Source: JAVZCJ01 sp964532175 (GTDB lineage Archaea > Thermoproteota > Nitrososphaeria_A > Caldarchaeales > JAVZCJ01). From it: a DNA stretch of 26,304 nucleotides. Under the pieces are notes generated by a model that searched no databases, was not told where the DNA came from, and saw nothing but the letters and a program-made list of their open reading frames with translations. This document shows positions 13,940 to 21,094 of the stretch, in pieces; positions within the stretch are counted from its first letter, which is position 1, and the number at the start of each line of letters is the position of its first letter. Location of the stretch: the NCBI GenBank assembly GCA_964532175.1, contig CAZHGP010000018.1:1-26304 (forward strand). The letters are read 5' to 3'. Made by a program: the position numbers and the translations under genes.

Positions 13940-14155
13940 AAAAAGATAAAGTAAAGTATAGAGTTAATTATAAATAATATTCAAAAATCGAATCAAGAGA
14001 AAGTTTAGTTATTTTAATATTATCCTCTATAAATTTAAACTTAAACGTAGCTTTTACATTTTTCTTTTAAATAGTCTCAATTTTTAATTGGATTATTTTT
14101 TTAATTTAATTTTTTATCTTTAAAACTTTTTAGTTTTTATAAAAATGCTGAATTA

Positions 14156-14180
14156 TATTCTAAAAAGAAAATTTAGAATA
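14156..14180. terminator. Hairpin just downstream of the retropepsin-like gene
   Basis: TATTCTAAA (14156-14164) and TTTAGAATA (14172-14180) are exact reverse complements with a 7-base loop. The hairpin starts 9 bases after the stop of the minus-strand gene. It could end or stabilise that transcript, although no long T-run follows on the minus strand. Confidence 0.3.
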
Positions 14181-14189
14181 GAAATTAAT

Positions 14190-14606
14190 TTAACTATAAT
14201 AAAAAGGTTTTAGTGTTTTTCTAATTTTTTCTTTTGGTTCCCATCTAAATCTCCAGTAACCTTCAGCAATATCTTCAATTGCTATTTGAAGAGTACCAGC
14301 AAGCATATCACTAATTAATGGTTCATCAGTTAAATGAGATATAACTAGATCTATATCAACTTCTTCTGATGAAATATCTTCTGTTATAACACTAACCTTA
14401 GCAGCTTTACGTATAATCCATACTTTTAAAGGCCCACCAGCAGTATTAAACATTGTTTCTATAGCTTGTGTAGGTGGTGGCCATAAACCAAATTCTCTTG
14501 CTAGATTAATTGGAATTAAAAGTTGAGGTGTTTCTGCTTCATAACCACTATTAACTAAAGCTATAATTTCTTTAATAAAACTATTTTTCTTGAGTCTTAA
14601 CTTCAC
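14190..14606 (-). CDS. Retropepsin-like protein lacking the catalytic aspartate (main frame; 5' end probably frameshifted)
   Basis: The 138 codons from a GTG at 14606 show a single-lobed aspartic protease-like pattern. A strand pair is followed by ALVNSGYEAETPQLLIPINLA (residues 16-36) and FGLWPPP. In retropepsins this would be A-L-V-D-T/S-G-A, then hydrophobic, then LA-x-x-LGL. The catalytic aspartate position is asparagine here (N19). Later strands KVWIIRKAAKVSVI (61-74) and the ISHLTDEPLISDMLAG segment fit the rest of the fold. The loss of Asp predicts a non-proteolytic, perhaps binding, role. The GTG start lies inside a 34-codon ORF in another frame. Reading on in this frame upstream gives LAVRVKLRLKK, so the real protein probably began at 14685. 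Confidence 0.55.
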   Translation of the reverse strand: MKLRLKKNSFIKEIIALVNSGYEAETPQLLIPINLAREFGLWPPPTQAIETMFNTAGGPLKVWIIRKAAKVSVITEDISSEEVDIDLVISHLTDEPLISDMLAGTLQIAIEDIAEGYWRFRWEPKEKIRKTLKPFYYS

Positions 14607-14685
14607 TCTGACTGCCAGTTAAAACACCTCTAGCATCTATTCTTCCTATTTTAGGAATTTTAGCTTTAATAAATCCAATTTTCAT
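14581..14685 (-). CDS. 34-codon ORF, probable frameshifted 5' part of the retropepsin-like gene
   Basis: From the ATG at 14685 (GGGAT about 9 bases upstream) the frame reads MKIGFIKAKIPKIGRIDARG, then VL. It continues TGSQSEVKTQEK to a TAG at 14583-14581. Skipping the single base at 14619, after the TTA leucine codon, moves to the frame of the downstream gene. That gives ARGVL-LAVRVKLRLKK, a smooth run into the first beta strands. The fused protein would be about 164 residues. A true frameshift mutation, a programmed +1 shift and a sequencing error all fit. The alternative is an independent short peptide translationally coupled to the next gene. Confidence 0.4.
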   Translation of the reverse strand: MKIGFIKAKIPKIGRIDARGVLTGSQSEVKTQEK

Positions 14686-14782
14686 TTTTTAAATCCCAAA
14701 TTAATAAATTAAACTAGAGACTTATAAAGTTTAATAATTTTCATTAATTTTATTAATTTTTAAATTCATAAAAATTATTTAG

Positions 14783-15310
14783 CTATTTTATTATTTCTTC
14801 AATATCTTTTACTTCTGCTGCATAAAGTTTTTCCATTATTTTTAAGCCATTTTCATGATCTTCTTTATTAATTGTTGAAACGCATTGTTTAGGGATTATT
14901 ATTTTAAATCCTCTATAATAAGCATCTGCAGCTGTATGTGAAACACATATATGAGTATGAACTCCAGTCAATATTAATGTATCAATATTCATTTTTTTAA
15001 GAATTCCTTGTAATCTAGTATTGAAAAAGCCACTGTACTTACTTTTATAAACAATTTTATCTCCTTTAATAGGTTTTAATTCGTCTATTATCTTAGCTCC
15101 TTCACTTCCTTTAATTGCATGCGGACCCCATATCTTAAATTCATGATCTCCTTCTTTATGTGCATCACATATATATATTATTGGCATTTCATTTTTTCTA
15201 GCCCAATCAATAACTTTATTAATATTCTCTATTAACGATTTTGCAGCAATTTCATCAAAAGCTTTAATGAAATCTTTAAGCATATCTATAACTAATACTG
15301 CGGCTTTCAT
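14783..15310 (-). CDS. pncA: Isochorismatase-family cysteine hydrolase, probable nicotinamidase
   Basis: The 175-residue protein has the nicotinamidase triad: D9 in LVIDMLKDF, K89 in the VYKSKYSGF stretch and C122 in GVHTHICVSHTAADA. Metal ligands are also visible: D49 and H51 in CDAH, with H64 in WGPHAIKGSEGA, which parallels the W-P-x-H-C-V-x-G-T-x-G-A of known nicotinamidases. It would convert nicotinamide to nicotinate, feeding the nicotinate phosphoribosyltransferase encoded at 11294-12493. Other isochorismatase-like hydrolases remain possible because the motif after the metal site is not the exact nicotinamidase consensus. I chose the ATG at 15310; the longer frame starts at a TTG at 15325. 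GAGGG lies about 10 bases upstream of the ATG. Confidence 0.78.
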   Translation of the reverse strand: MKAAVLVIDMLKDFIKAFDEIAAKSLIENINKVIDWARKNEMPIIYICDAHKEGDHEFKIWGPHAIKGSEGAKIIDELKPIKGDKIVYKSKYSGFFNTRLQGILKKMNIDTLILTGVHTHICVSHTAADAYYRGFKIIIPKQCVSTINKEDHENGLKIMEKLYAAEVKDIEEIIK

Positions 15311-15374
15311 CGCATAAACCCTCAAATTATATTGCTTTTTAACTTAAATATAGGTTTTTATTTATAAAAACTTA

Positions 15375-16202
15375 TTAAAATATAAGGTTTTTCAATATTA
15401 AATTTAAACTTATAATTATTAAAATTAAACCAAATATTATTTCAAGAATTCTTGCTTTAAGCTTTCTAGCAATAAAAGCACCTATTTGAGTACCAAAAAT
15501 TATTCCTATGCATAAAGGTATTGCTAATTCTATTAAAACATTTCCAAGTAGAATGTGCCCTATTACTCCTGAAATTGAAGTAAAAATCATTATAAACATT
15601 GATGTAGCTATAGCTATATGCATAGGCATTCCTACTATGATATGCATTATAGGAACTGCTAATGCTCCTCCACCAACCCCAAACATACCTGAGGAAATTC
15701 CAGCAAGTATTGAAAATAGAATTCCAAGAGGAATATTAGCATAATATTTAAAAACTTCTCCTTTAGAATCAATGATTTCTACATATGAGTAATATTTTTT
15801 ATTTTTAATATTTTTAAATTTTTTATTGTTTTCATTCTTTTTAAATGCTTTATAAAATATTCTAAATGAAATAAAAATTAAGAAAAAACCAAAAAGAAAA
15901 GCCAATTCTCTTGAAGAAAAGAAAATTGTTAAATATGAGCCAATTAATGCACCTGGGATTGTTCCAATTATTAAATACAAACCACTTTTATAATCTATCC
16001 TTTTTTGTTTATAATAAGCAAAAGTAGATGAAATAGCTGTAAAAATTACTATTAAAAGGCTTGTTCCAATTGCTTTATGAGTACTAATATTGAAAAAAAT
16101 TATTAATACTGGAACAATGAATGAACCTCCCCCTATACCTGTTAAAGAAGAAATTATTCCTATTCCAATAGATATTAAAAATAAAAGAAAAAATTCAAAC
16201 AT
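15375..16202 (-). CDS. TauE/SafE-family membrane exporter
   Basis: The 275-residue integral membrane protein has about eight helices in two homologous halves. The duplicated signature is SSLTGIGGGSFIVPVL at 18-33 and SSGMFGVGGGALAVPIM at 170-186, the glycine-rich segment that defines the TauE/SafE (DUF81) family. The middle, 118-158, is a lysine- and asparagine-rich cytoplasmic loop. Members export sulfite, sulfoacetate or other small organosulfur anions. The substrate here is unknown. The gene stands alone on minus, divergent from a small membrane protein, and a TATA element at 16234-16246 would give it a short leader. Confidence 0.87.
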   Translation of the reverse strand: MFEFFLLFLISIGIGIISSLTGIGGGSFIVPVLIIFFNISTHKAIGTSLLIVIFTAISSTFAYYKQKRIDYKSGLYLIIGTIPGALIGSYLTIFFSSRELAFLFGFFLIFISFRIFYKAFKKNENNKKFKNIKNKKYYSYVEIIDSKGEVFKYYANIPLGILFSILAGISSGMFGVGGGALAVPIMHIIVGMPMHIAIATSMFIMIFTSISGVIGHILLGNVLIELAIPLCIGIIFGTQIGAFIARKLKARILEIIFGLILIIISLNLILKNLIF

Positions 16203-16233
16203 TTAAAAACACTTTTTATTTTTATAAAAAAGG

Positions 16234-16246
16234 ATTATATATAAAT
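16234..16246 (-). promoter_or_regulatory. TATA box of the TauE/SafE gene
   Basis: The minus strand reads ATTTATATATAAT here, a near-consensus archaeal TATA box centred about 38 bases before the ATG. It predicts a transcript start near 16216 and a leader of roughly 14 bases. Confidence 0.5.
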
Positions 16247-16315
16247 GTTTTTATTAAATTAGAAAAGATAAATTTTAAGTATTTCTTTTTTAATAATATT
16301 TTAAGTGATTTGGAT

Positions 16316-16600
16316 ATGAGTAAAGATCAAATAATTGGAGTACTTCTATTTTTAGGAGGAATAGTTGGAATAATTTTATACTTTTGGCTAGTTTTCCTTT
16401 CTCCATGGATTTCATTAATATTAGAAATTACTGCTTTTGTAGCTGTTGCAGCAGTTTTAGCAATAGTAGCATGGGTTGGATATACTTTAGCAACAACTCC
16501 TCCACCTGAGCCAATAGAAGAAATAGAAAAAATTGAAGAAGAAAAGAAAGAAGAGACAGAAATAATTAAAGAAAGTAAGGAAAGCGAAGAAAAGAAATAA
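16316..16600 (+). CDS. Small two-helix membrane protein with proline hinge and charged tail
   Basis: The 94-residue protein has two hydrophobic segments, about 6-28 and 32-58. A short SPW turn separates them, then a TTPPPEPIEEI hinge at 60-70. The rest is a highly charged E/K tail, probably cytoplasmic and disordered or coiled. I believe similar small proteins, with a membrane hairpin ending in A-W-x-GYT-x-A-TTPPP, recur in TACK archaea, but I cannot name a function. I chose the ATG at 16316; the frame extends two codons to a TTG. The gene is first in a plus-strand trio with an unknown protein and a DUF2153-like protein. A strong inverted repeat follows it. Confidence 0.75.
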   Translation: MSKDQIIGVLLFLGGIVGIILYFWLVFLSPWISLILEITAFVAVAAVLAIVAWVGYTLATTPPPEPIEEIEKIEEEKKEETEIIKESKESEEKK

Positions 16601-16610
16601 AAATTTAATT

Positions 16611-16641
16611 AAAATTTATTTTTTAATAAAAAATAAATTTT
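16611..16641. repeat. Near-perfect inverted repeat between the small membrane protein and the next gene
   Basis: AAAATTTATTTTTT (16611-16624) and AAAAAATAAATTTT (16628-16641) are exact reverse complements around a 3-base loop. The right arm runs into a T-stretch, so on plus it resembles a terminator 10 bases after the stop at 16600. It also ends only 6 bases before the ATG at 16648, where a folded RNA could block initiation. It contains only A and T. Confidence 0.45.
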
Positions 16642-16647
16642 TTATTG

Positions 16648-17436
16648 ATGAAAAAACCTAAAATAAAAATAATAATCGTACCAAATCTTCGTAAAGCATA
16701 CATTAAAGCTTCAAGAATATTAGAAAATAATATTTATGATTGCTTATTCATTAATTTTCCTAAAATGATAGAAAAACTATTTTCACTTCTTTTAAATGAT
16801 CATATAAAATATGATGAATTTATTTTAAGAATAGAAAATTTTAATCTTCCATATATTTCATCAAAAAGCTGGCTATATATTTATGAACCTTTAATAGAAA
16901 AAATTTATTCATTAAAATGGAGAAAGTTTAAAATTTTTTGCTATATAAGTAATGAAGATTATTTTAAATCTATTGACTATTCAATCAATTCCATAGCATT
17001 ATTATTAAGAACGACTTTAATGAATAAAATTGATAAGGAAAAATGGCTTAAGCAATTATTTGAAGAAATAAAATTTGATAATGAATTAAATGAAAAAACA
17101 TTAAAAATTATTGAAAATGAAGCAATAAAATTTAATAAGAGCATATGCATTTCAGATTTTAATGGATGTTTTTTAGAAGAAAAATTAAGTGAAAAATTTG
17201 AAGTAGAATTAATATATTCTATATTGCCATATTTTTTTACACCATTAGCAATTTTAAAAAGAAATTTAATATTAAAAGAAAAATTAAACGATTATGAAAT
17301 TGAAAAATTAATTTTTCAACAAATAGATTATATTAAAAATTATGTTTTATTAAGTGATAGTATTGATGAAGCTTATTATAAATGGGTTTCAAAAAAGCTT
17401 TTAGAATATATTAATTGTAAATGTTTTTTAACTTAA
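16648..17436 (+). CDS. Hypothetical archaeal protein, soluble, unknown function
   Basis: I do not recognise a named family. The 262 residues are rich in K, I, N and E, with no signal peptide or clear membrane helix. An alpha/beta start, KIKIIIVPNLRKAYIKASRI, suggests a strand-helix unit. CLFINFPKMIEKL follows, as in proteins with a Rossmann- or TraB/ChaN-like strand ending in a catalytic loop, but I cannot confirm this. YIYEPLIEKIYSL (about 78-90) and a conserved-looking LLLRTTLMNKIDKEKWLKQL (120-139) are the most distinctive segments. CKC near the end (258-260) is unlikely to bind metal alone. I use the ATG at 16648, one codon after a TTG. Its neighbours are a small membrane protein and a DUF2153-like gene, all on plus. 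Confidence 0.7.
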   Translation: MKKPKIKIIIVPNLRKAYIKASRILENNIYDCLFINFPKMIEKLFSLLLNDHIKYDEFILRIENFNLPYISSKSWLYIYEPLIEKIYSLKWRKFKIFCYISNEDYFKSIDYSINSIALLLRTTLMNKIDKEKWLKQLFEEIKFDNELNEKTLKIIENEAIKFNKSICISDFNGCFLEEKLSEKFEVELIYSILPYFFTPLAILKRNLILKEKLNDYEIEKLIFQQIDYIKNYVLLSDSIDEAYYKWVSKKLLEYINCKCFLT

Positions 17437-17494
17437 TTTTTAAATTGTATGAGAAAAGTTAAAAGTCACCATATATATTTAATTAAGGAAAAAT

Positions 17495-17824
17495 ATGAGT
17501 GAAAGATGGATTTTAAATTGTAAGAAATTGCTTGAACAAATAAGAAAATTTTTAGGAGAAGAAGAAAAAGATAGACTTGAACTTGTAAGAGCAATGGATT
17601 TTTCATTAAATGCAATTTATAGAAGCTGGGTTGGATGGATGGAATGGGTTAGAAATCCAGAAATAATGGCAGGTTTTACTATTGAAGAATTAAAAGAAAT
17701 GAGTGAAAATTTATGCAAATTTGCTGAATCATTTTTAGAATATGATATGAAAGTAACAGAGAAAGCAACAATGAAAGCTCAAAAGAGAGCAGAAAAGAAA
17801 GAACCAGATTTATATATAATGTAA
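17495..17824 (+). CDS. DUF2153-like small helical protein
   Basis: The 109-residue, all-helical, charged protein begins MSERWILNCKKLLEQIRKF. It has a tryptophan-rich central stretch, SWVGWMEWVRNPEIM (44-58), then FTIEELKEMSENLCKFAESF. This pattern (an N-terminal helix, W-x-x-W-x-x-NP-x-I-M, then an EL helix) matches my recollection of the archaeal DUF2153 family, whose role is undefined. A TATA-like CATATATATTTAA about 22 bases before the ATG suggests its own leaderless transcript, while AAGGA could serve as a weak ribosome site. It is convergent with the lysine methyltransferase gene, with a 5-base gap. Confidence 0.6.
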   Translation: MSERWILNCKKLLEQIRKFLGEEEKDRLELVRAMDFSLNAIYRSWVGWMEWVRNPEIMAGFTIEELKEMSENLCKFAESFLEYDMKVTEKATMKAQKRAEKKEPDLYIM

Positions 17825-17829
17825 ATAAA

Positions 17830-18336
17830 TTAAATATAACTTATGCCTTTTTTATAAAGATAGATTGTATCGAAATTAAATTTTTCAATTTTTATAGGTT
17901 TCCATTTTGGAATTTCAAAATCATGAGAAACAACTCTTGCACCATTTTTCAATTCTTTTTCAAGTTTAGGCCTAACTTTTTCATTTGCACTAGTTGTAAG
18001 ATAAAGAGTTACTACATCAGCATCACTAATATCTATTGAAAATAAATCTCCTTGAATAATTTTTGCTCTTTTTTCTAAATTATTCTTACGAATTTCTTCT
18101 AAAGCTTTTTTAACTAAATCTTCTCTCAATTCTATTCCAATAGCATTTGCTTTAAATTCTTGAGCAGCAATAATAACGATTCTTCCATCTCCACATCCAA
18201 GATCATAAAGAGTTTCTCCTGGTTTTAATTCTGCTAAAGTAAGCATATACCTAATAGTATCGAAAGAAGTAGGAGCATAAGGTGCTATAGATACAGATTC
18301 TTTAAAATAATTAATGTACGTCATTCTAAAAAGCAT
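17830..18336 (-). CDS. aKMT4-like SAM-dependent protein lysine methyltransferase
   Basis: The 168-residue protein is a small seven-strand methyltransferase. APYAPTSFDTIRYML leads into motif I, YDLGCGDGRI (44-53). The acidic ribose-binding end of strand 2 is IGIELRED (67-74, E69), then QGDLFSIDISDADVVTLYL (95-113). VVSHDFEIPKWKP (135-147) is close to the VVSHEFEI-x-x-W-x-P segment I recall from the Sulfolobus enzyme aKMT4. That enzyme broadly methylates surface lysines of chromatin and other proteins and is distantly related to eukaryotic Dot1. The length also matches (about 160). A second in-frame ATG is at 18324. The gene appears to stand alone, convergent with the DUF2153-like gene. Confidence 0.78.
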   Translation of the reverse strand: MLFRMTYINYFKESVSIAPYAPTSFDTIRYMLTLAELKPGETLYDLGCGDGRIVIIAAQEFKANAIGIELREDLVKKALEEIRKNNLEKRAKIIQGDLFSIDISDADVVTLYLTTSANEKVRPKLEKELKNGARVVSHDFEIPKWKPIKIEKFNFDTIYLYKKGISYI

Positions 18337-18403
18337 TTTTAAAAAATCGTACTTAAAAACTTTTTATGAAGAAAGCTTTATTTAAATAAGGTATAATTAT
18401 TTT

Positions 18404-19567
18404 TTAAGAAATATATCTTAAAGCTTGATCTAAATCTTCAATAATATCATTTGAATCTTCTAATCCAACAGAAAGCCTTAAAAGATTATTTGTTATACCT
18501 AGTTTTAATCTTTCTTTTAAAGATAAATCTTTATGAGAAGATGAGGCAGGATGCATTATTAAAGTTTCTGTTCCTCCAAGACTTGGTGCTCTTTTTATAA
18601 TTTTTAATTTTTTTAAGAATAATGGAATTTTTTTAGTATTTATTTTTAATTCAAAACTAATAACTCCTCCAAATCCATTAAGAATTTTTTTAGCAATATT
18701 ATACGTAGGATGTGATGGTAAACCAGGATAGTATACTTTATTTATTTTTGAATTCGATTGAAGATATTCAGCTATTTCCTTTGCATTTTCTTCATGTTTC
18801 TTCATTCTTATTTTAAGAGTTTTCAATCCTCTATCTAAAAGATATGCAGAATGTGGATCGAGTATTCCACCAATCATTCTTCTCCATTCCCAAATTTTTT
18901 CAATATCACTTCTTTTTCCTATTATTGCTCCTGCGATTATATCATTATGCCCATTAAGATATTTAGTAGCACTGTATAATACCATATTTGCTCCTAATTT
19001 TAATGGTTGAAGATTTACTGAAGTTAAGAATGTGTTGTCAACTATTAAAAATGCAGAATTTTCTATTGCTTTTTTAGATATTGATTCTATATCATATACA
19101 TATAATAAAGGATTTGACATACTTTCTAAAATAACCATTTTTATTTCTGGTGATAGAGCATTTAGAATATTTTCTGTTCCAGGATTGGATGTTTTTACTT
19201 TAATACCAAATTTTGATAATTTTTTAATTAAAATATAAGTTAAGCCATACAAATCTTTTGGAATAAGTATTTTATCTCCACTTTTTAATAAACTTATAAG
19301 TATTGTTGATATTGCTGCCATTCCTGAACTAAAAAGTAAACAATCTTCTCCTCCTTCAAGCAATGCTATTTTTCTTTCAACAAAATGTACAGTAGGATTA
19401 TCTTCTCTTGAATATTTAAAAGGTTTTTCTCTAACTTTAATACTTCCACCTTCAGGAAAAGTAAAAATAGCACTTTGAAAAATAGGAATAATAAATGCAC
19501 CAGTTAATGGATCAAAATATTTACTTCCATGAATACTTTTTGTTGAAAAATCGATTTCTTTCTTCAT
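18404..19567 (-). CDS. Cystathionine gamma-synthase / gamma-lyase family PLP enzyme
   Basis: The 387-residue protein belongs to the Cys/Met metabolism PLP family. Tetramer-contact residues are visible at FKYSREDNPTV (50-60: Y52, R54). The phosphate-binding SSGMAAIST is at 80-88, the ring-stacking Y107 in DLYG, the pyridine aspartate D177 in VDNTF and the Schiff-base lysine K202 in YSATKYLNGHND. SLGGTETLIMHPA near 333-345 is the carboxylate-binding arginine region in this family. It sits 11 bases after homoserine kinase, with an AGGTGAT ribosome site that overlaps the kinase stop codon. Cystathionine gamma-synthase using O-phosphohomoserine, as in plants, is therefore the most economical assignment. 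A gamma-lyase or sulfhydrylase cannot be excluded from sequence alone. Confidence 0.88.
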   Translation of the reverse strand: MKKEIDFSTKSIHGSKYFDPLTGAFIIPIFQSAIFTFPEGGSIKVREKPFKYSREDNPTVHFVERKIALLEGGEDCLLFSSGMAAISTILISLLKSGDKILIPKDLYGLTYILIKKLSKFGIKVKTSNPGTENILNALSPEIKMVILESMSNPLLYVYDIESISKKAIENSAFLIVDNTFLTSVNLQPLKLGANMVLYSATKYLNGHNDIIAGAIIGKRSDIEKIWEWRRMIGGILDPHSAYLLDRGLKTLKIRMKKHEENAKEIAEYLQSNSKINKVYYPGLPSHPTYNIAKKILNGFGGVISFELKINTKKIPLFLKKLKIIKRAPSLGGTETLIMHPASSSHKDLSLKERLKLGITNNLLRLSVGLEDSNDIIEDLDQALRYIS

Positions 19568-19578
19568 TTTTTAATCAC

Positions 19579-20544
19579 CTATAGGTCTTCTTTTAATAAT
19601 CTAGCTTCTTTACCTATTTTAGAAACGTATGCTTCTGCCTTAATACCATTTTTTTCAAAAATTTCTTTCATACACTCTGCTATTTTCATAGTTTCTATTT
19701 TTGAAGAATCTACTAAAGCAATTATTGATGGTCCTGCACCACTTATAGCTACTCCAGCTGCACCATTTTTTAAAGCTATATTTCTAACTTTTTCATAATA
19801 TGGTACAATTTTTGATCTAGCAGGTTCAATTATTATATCAGACATCCCTTCTCCTATAAGATTAATATTTGATAAAAGGAAACCTGCAATTATTAAGCAT
19901 GCATGACCAACATTATGAACAACTTTTTCTAATTCTACTTTTTTAGGTAATATTTTTCTAGCATATTTAGTTTTTGCTTTTTCTTTAATCTTAATTTCTG
20001 GAGAAACTATTGCAATTTCAATATTTTCTGGTGCTTTTAAATTAATAAATTTAGGAGGATTAGTTGAATATATTAATGTAAAATTACCTAAAAGTGAAGC
20101 TGCAACATTATCCATATGTGGTGTTCCAGCTGAAGCTTTTTCACCTTGTGCAGCAAAATATATTAATTCTTCTATTGATGCATTAATTTTAAAAAGGTTT
20201 TTTAATGCTAAAGCTGTCGCTGCTGCTGTTGCTCCACTACTTCCAAGTCCAGAAGATGGTTTTACTCCTTTAAATATACTTATTTTTAATCCAATTTTTT
20301 TACCATAATAATGATTTAACATGCTTTTAGCAACTATTCCAGCAACATTTTTTCTAGGATCTTTAGGTATGATATCTCCATATTTTCCATAATTTTCAAT
20401 AATTATTTTTTCTCCATCTATTCTTTCTATTTCTACAATATCATAAAAAGCATCTAAAGCTATTCCAAAAATATCGAATCCAGGTCCTAAATTTGCTGAA
20501 GAAGCATGAGCTAAAACTCTTACTTTTTCTCCTAGTTTCGACAC
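19579..20544 (-). CDS. thrB: Homoserine kinase
   Basis: The 321-residue GHMP-family kinase phosphorylates homoserine to O-phosphohomoserine, the branch point to threonine and, in some lineages, methionine. The N-terminal ASSANLGPGFDIFGIALD (14-31) is the ThrB signature. The ATP-binding glycine loop PSSGLGSSGATAAA is at 96-109. GTPHMDN at 138-144 contacts substrate, and ISGAGPSIIAL at 265-275 is GHMP motif 3. The start is a GTG at 20544 immediately preceded by GGG. It is co-directional and 11 bases from the cystathionine synthase-type gene, forming a two-gene methionine/threonine unit. The H-like protein gene lies 42 bases upstream. Confidence 0.94.
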   Translation of the reverse strand: MSKLGEKVRVLAHASSANLGPGFDIFGIALDAFYDIVEIERIDGEKIIIENYGKYGDIIPKDPRKNVAGIVAKSMLNHYYGKKIGLKISIFKGVKPSSGLGSSGATAAATALALKNLFKINASIEELIYFAAQGEKASAGTPHMDNVAASLLGNFTLIYSTNPPKFINLKAPENIEIAIVSPEIKIKEKAKTKYARKILPKKVELEKVVHNVGHACLIIAGFLLSNINLIGEGMSDIIIEPARSKIVPYYEKVRNIALKNGAAGVAISGAGPSIIALVDSSKIETMKIAECMKEIFEKNGIKAEAYVSKIGKEARLLKEDL

Positions 20545-20586
20545 CCCAATTCTTTTTATAATTAAATAAAAAAAGATATTTAAGTA

Positions 20587-21009
20587 TTATCCTTTTTCTT
20601 TTTCAATTATTTCTTTTATATATTCTATATATTTTTCAAAATTTAAAAAATCATTTTTTTCTTTTTCAAAATTTGTAGGTTCTATTATTGCTATCCAACC
20701 ATCTTCATATGGAGATTTATTTATTAATTCTGGTTTAGATTTTAATTTTTCATTTATTTTTATAATTTTTCCAGTTAATGGTGAATGTATTTCTGAAATT
20801 GTTTTTATAGATTCTATTAAAGCTATTTGCTTTCCTTTGTATATATTTGAATTTATTCCAGGAAGTTCAATATATACTATATCATGCAAGTTTTTTTGAA
20901 TATAATCTGTTATTCCAATTTTTGCTTTATTGTTCTTAATTTTAATCCATACATGATCTTTACTATAAAGCAAATCTTCAATAATTTTATATCCTTCTAT
21001 TTCAATCAT
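20587..21009 (-). CDS. gcvH: Glycine cleavage H-like lipoyl carrier protein
   Basis: The 140-residue lipoyl-domain protein has the H-protein layout. HVWIKIKNNKAKIGITDYIQ at 19-38 is followed by IVYIELPGINSNIYKG. The lipoyl-attachment turn ALIESIKTISEIHSPLTGKI (63-82) has the modified lysine at K69. NKSPYEDGWIAIIEPTN (97-113) is the usual C-terminal signature. GTGAT lies 5 bases before the ATG. It would carry the aminomethyl group in glycine cleavage, but no P, T or L protein gene is in the window. In archaea, H-like proteins can also serve as free lipoyl carriers in sulfur metabolism, so the pathway is open. It precedes thrB on the same strand. Confidence 0.9.
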   Translation of the reverse strand: MIEIEGYKIIEDLLYSKDHVWIKIKNNKAKIGITDYIQKNLHDIVYIELPGINSNIYKGKQIALIESIKTISEIHSPLTGKIIKINEKLKSKPELINKSPYEDGWIAIIEPTNFEKEKNDFLNFEKYIEYIKEIIEKEKG

Positions 21010-21094
21010 TTTATCACAAAAAATTTAAAGAAAGCTTTAATTAAAAGTTTTTACTTAAAATAAAATTATAAAAAATGCCTTTTTTAGCATATAT

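Noticed and set aside
13920..14189. Possible RNA gene in a 270-base gap
   Set aside because: Uniformly A/T-rich, no tRNA-like GC stems or C/D boxes; only a short hairpin near the neighbouring gene end and T-runs were seen.
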